The notes below the pieces were generated by a model. The model was given only the letters and a program-made list of their open reading frames with translations, was not told the DNA's origin and did no database searches. From Candolleomyces eurysporus (lineage: Eukaryota; Basidiomycota; Agaricomycetes; Agaricales; Psathyrellaceae), in the NCBI GenBank assembly GCA_027579435.1, contig JANBPK010000983.1:1-40956 (forward strand): a stretch of DNA of 40,956 bases, in the 5' to 3' direction. The position numbers and the translations under genes are program-made. How positions within the stretch are numbered: the stretch's first letter is position 1; each line of letters opens with the position of its first letter. Below are positions 37,601 through 40,956 of this stretch, piece by piece.

Positions 37601-39572
37601 TTATCTATCCTTAGCGAAATGAACACGAAACCTTGGGTACACTAGGTGCACGCTTTTGCGCTGCGCTCTCACAGTGCTGGTCCGAAATCGCGGCTTCCAT
37701 AAGAATATTCAGGCGCCCAGAATGTGAAGTGAACAAAAAGGCAGAGTTTCAATTGCGCTAGGTACCGCCCATCGTTTACCCGGTGGCAAGGGTGAGGAGA
37801 GAGATAACATACATTCCGCTGTCGAGTCGAGGCTCACGTACACGGGGGGCCCCCGCCTCGCGCTCAATGTTCTCATGGGCAACCATGGGTACAACAACAC
37901 GTTTCCGTAAACACTTTAACACCAGCGAGGCTTAGTCTCCATGTTGCCTTAATTCAATACCGGGAACACAAATGAGCCAGAAGCCCGAATGACGAGAAGG
38001 AAGGAAAGCTTGGAAGCAAGGAGGAAAAAAAAAAAGAGTACGAACGGGGACTTCTTTCAGTGTTCTCCTCCACTCTGTTTACGACCTCTGGGAAGGCAGG
38101 CATTATGATCCAGCAGTCACCCGACATTCGGGAGGTGGAACNAACCCCCTCTTTACAGCNGNNGCCCGGGGAAAGGAGAAAAGAGCTTTGGATTTGCGGG
38201 AGGAGTCGAGTAACGAGATCTACACGTTTTGTATTATCGCCCCTAAGCCCCAGAAAGTGCCAATAGAATCCCCGAGTTCCTTCCCAAGCAATTAAGGAAC
38301 CATTTAGTAATTTCACAGTAGGGGTGGGAGCTATTCGCTATCGTCATGGGTATGGTACAAGCACTAGCACAATACGAGAACAACACCACTGTATGGCAAC
38401 GGCTATTGAGTGTATAGACTGGGGAGGGAGCCTTCGTTGAGAATACAAGAACATTGTAAGGGACCCACAAACCGCCGAGAAAGGGGTGCCCTTACTANAA
38501 AACTGACGTGCTAGGAAAACGTGCACGCCCCCATTGAAATTTGGTTCCTTTCGGCCGTAAGCACAAATGGGAACAAATCCCGCCCCAGACATGGAAATGG
38601 AATCTCGAAGCTTTTGTCAAAAATTCAGGGAGAGAGCCCTCCAAACGGAGACATGTGGTTGTGGCGCCAAATGGATCCAATTCAGTCGCACAAGAACGAA
38701 AGCGGCTTCGTTCGGACATTCAACGCGCAGATAGCGAGTCGACTCCGGGTCAGATGAGAGTTTCGTAAGGAGAGAGGGAGAGAATCAACTCTTTTGTTTT
38801 GCGTGAGTGGAATGTACAAGGTATCAAAGATTAGTACAGATGATAAGTTATCGAACCACTTTACTATTAATAACAGAGCTTGAGGCATCGAGCGACCAAA
38901 AATAAAGACAACAAACAACAGGAGGAGGAGGGAAAGAGCAAGAGACAGCATCCAGAACGAAACGACCGAGTAGGCGAAAGAGTGGGTAAATGAAACGGTA
39001 TCTGAAATAATAGAGATGCAGAGAAGCACACAAAAGGGATGACGGGAAGTAAAGAATGGAGCATGCACCTCGTTGGACGTGCGCAACGGAAGACGAAGGG
39101 TATGAAAATGGAATGGGCGTCAAGGCTCGAAAGAGAGCCTTTCCGTTGGAAAAGTCGTGGGTAAAATCCGAGGTGGATGAAGAAAGAAACAACGGGCCCA
39201 AGACAGAAACAAGGAGCGGGTTGATCGTCAGTGTGCGTCGTGGAGAATGAACGTGGGAGACAAGTCGTATCGGAAAGTGGAGGTGGCAGTGGAGAGATGT
39301 AGCGAAAAGTATAATGTCCACACTCGAAGTCCGTGATAGTTTCGTTTCGGCAAGGGGAGAGTCGAACAGTATCAGAGATGGTACAAGTAACGAATGGTCA
39401 ACTGACCGGAACCAGAAGATGAAAGAAAGATGTAAAAAATCGCAAAGCTAGGGGTAAAGCGTCCGGCATTAAGCGAGGGGGTATTGCACACTAAGTCATG
39501 AGACAGAAGAAAGCCAAATCGAGTTCTGAAAAAAACAGAAAAAAATACGGCGGGCGCGAAACAATTGGGAGC

Positions 39573-40956
39573 CTATTGTGGCGTTGCATACCCAGAACCT
39601 GGCGCCGAGCCAGAATGAGCGTGGCTGTCATTGAAGTACCCTGGACCTTGTGCGGGCGGGAGTCGTGGGCTGCTGGAGGAGTGGAGGTACCCGGAGCTGT
39701 GCGAGCCGTGAGGGGATGTGAAAGGGTTGCCCGACAAGGTGGGCGGCGCAGAGAGGGGGACGTCGGACGGCATGTAGTTGGAGTGGGAGCCGTGGCTATT
39801 TGAATGGCTCGAGGACATGTAGAGGTTGCTGCGACTGTGGTTGAAATCGACGTGGCTCCCGTTGCCCATGCCGTTGACATGGTGGTTGGAGCGCGAGTTC
39901 ATGCCCAGCATGCGATAGTCCGAGTTGTGGTGGTTCGCACTGGGCACCGACTGCAAGGTCATGGGGTGGTAGAGCTGNAGGCTGTCCTGTGTGGGCATCG
40001 ACGATCTCCGGCCAACGTCGAGGAGGCCAGAGAGCGAGGTGCTACGCGCGGATGGGGGAAAAGGTGCCGTGGTTGTGGGGCCAGAGGCGGCACGATGTGC
40101 AGGGGCAAGGATACGTCGGCGAGCCTATNGGGGAAATCACGTCAGAGACAATTAAAAAAGTTGTTTGGCGAGACGCTACCCACATTGATCATCCAGTTGG
40201 ACACTTGGCTCATGCTCAAGCCGGTGGCATGGCACAGCTGCTTCTTCTCTTCCTCACTGGGGTAAGGATGATCAGAGTGCCGATGGAGCCAAGCCTTGAG
40301 GTAGTCGGTGGTCTCCTTGGGGAGCTTGCCGCGCTTGCGCTGGGGACGATCGACCAAGGTCGACGAGGACAAACCCTNGGGGGGACCTCGACGGGGAGGT
40401 TTGAGCGGCGAGCGACGGAGGGGCAGGTGCCATGGGAGGGGAGTAGTGGTTATTGTTCGGGGGGAGAACAAACTCGTTATTTGGGAATTGCCATTCGCTC
40501 TTTATCCCCTGGACGGGTCTCCGCTCGTGTTGGCCCGAAATACGAGCCGAGCCTGCGAACATCTGTGCCTGGGATACCGGTCCACTAAAAGAAGCATGGC
40601 GCAGATTGTCATCATACTTGACTTGCGGGCTGGACATTTGACCCGGAGTCGAGTTGGGTCGCACGATTGCAGAGGGCGACGCGTTCCAGTTTTCAGATTC
40701 AGAGTAGGGTGAGAGGCCTGTCGATCGGTGACAATCCGATCCCATGGGAGAGGTAAACGCAGAGGACGAGAGGGTAGAGCTGGGGGTCGTACCGTTGGAA
40801 ATGCCCGAATGCGGGTACGGGGAGTCGTAAGAATTTTGGAGGCCGCCGTAATTCACGTCGGTGGTGAGGCGGGGTCTGCCCGAGCCTCTCGAGTCGCCGT
40901 TCTCGTCTGCGACGGGCGGGAAGGTGTACGAGTGGAGCCCGGACTGGTTGGACGCC
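39573..40956 (-). CDS. TALE/KN-type homeobox transcription factor, C-terminal part
   Basis: A KN-type (TALE) homeodomain transcription factor; the N-terminus lies beyond the right edge. Exons (minus): from the edge to 40184, then 40124-39573. A Ser/Pro/Asn-rich N-terminal region leads to RPQRKRGKLPKETTDYL, then KAWLHRHSDHPYPSEEEK, KQLCHATGLSMSQVSNWMIN and ARRRILAPA. The Pro-Tyr-Pro three-residue loop extension and the WMINARRR recognition helix define the class. The intron falls exactly between WMIN and ARRR. Upstream and downstream frames join only if the N at 40379 is an inserted base. The C-terminal 170 residues are His/Ser/Asn-rich (NHHNSDYR, SSHSNSHGSHSNY). KN homeobox factors regulate development in mushrooms; a specific orthologue cannot be named here. 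Confidence 0.92.

Larger units (their letters stand above)
31239..39572. other. 8.3-kb gene-poor region
   Basis: The longest stretch without an identifiable gene. Open frames are short and scattered on both strands; the most protein-like are on the minus strand at 33.2-34.7 kb (listed separately). The sequence has far fewer Ns (two between 31.2 and 38.1 kb) than the genic part. A G-rich stretch lies at about 37400-37430 and an A run at 38025-38035. The right end (about 38.7-39.57 kb) is probably 3' UTR of the homeobox gene. Decayed transposon, long intergenic regulatory region or unannotated lineage-specific genes are all possible. Confidence 0.4.

Noticed and set aside
38848..39321. 157-codon minus-strand open frame, Ser/Phe/Leu-rich
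   Set aside because: It lies directly downstream of the homeobox stop on the same strand, its composition follows the pyrimidine-rich DNA, and no domain or splice context supports it; probably 3' UTR.

Overview
The window looks like part of an Agaricomycete-type basidiomycete (mushroom-forming fungus) chromosome. The genes are split by many 45-75 bp introns with fungal splice signals. The gene set is ordinary fungal housekeeping: Vts1, Dad1, Pkc1, endosulfine/Igo1, Pol12, Hut1, Usb1, UreG and a KN-type homeobox factor. The assembly carries many single Ns. Where a reading frame can be checked, several Ns (near 5689, 19265-19270, 26630-26639 and 40379) behave as inserted bases that shift the frame, so frame breaks at Ns are more likely assembly artefacts than decay.

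Layout. 1-947 (-): 5' part of vts1, running off the left edge. 948-3598: no gene recognised. 3599-6966 (+): a tandem duplication of about 1.84 kb per unit, each copy a six-exon gene for a small secreted protein with its own promoter. 7577-7922 (+): dad1. 8299-12408 (-): pkc1, 13 exons, 1097 aa. 12578-14655 (+): two unrecognised genes, the second encoding a strongly acidic protein. 15006-15742 (+): igo1/endosulfine. 16386-18719 (+): DNA polymerase alpha subunit B. 18832-20359 (-): CobW/Zng1-type G3E GTPase with a 10-nt microexon. 20535-21636 (+): STYX-like pseudophosphatase. 21966-23540 (-): hut1. 25801-26842 (-): usb1. 27001-28120 (+): urease accessory GTPase UreG with a His-rich N-terminus. 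29494-31238 (+): METTL25-type methyltransferase. 31239-39572: an 8.3-kb stretch with no gene I can identify. 39573-40956 (-): C-terminal part of a TALE/KN homeobox transcription factor, running off the right edge.

Most genes act independently (RNA decay, kinetochore, cell-wall integrity, quiescence, replication, metal homeostasis, snRNA processing, urease maturation). There is no sign of an operon or a biosynthetic cluster. The less ordinary items are the duplicated secreted proteins, the STYX homologue that keeps the catalytic Cys but has lost the Arg, two metal-handling G3E GTPases 7 kb apart, double GATA-factor sites in front of ureG, a 10-nt exon and two GC-AG introns. I found no convincing evidence of a wholly new system; the best candidates for unknown biology are the tandem secreted pair and the acidic gene at 13.2-14.7 kb.
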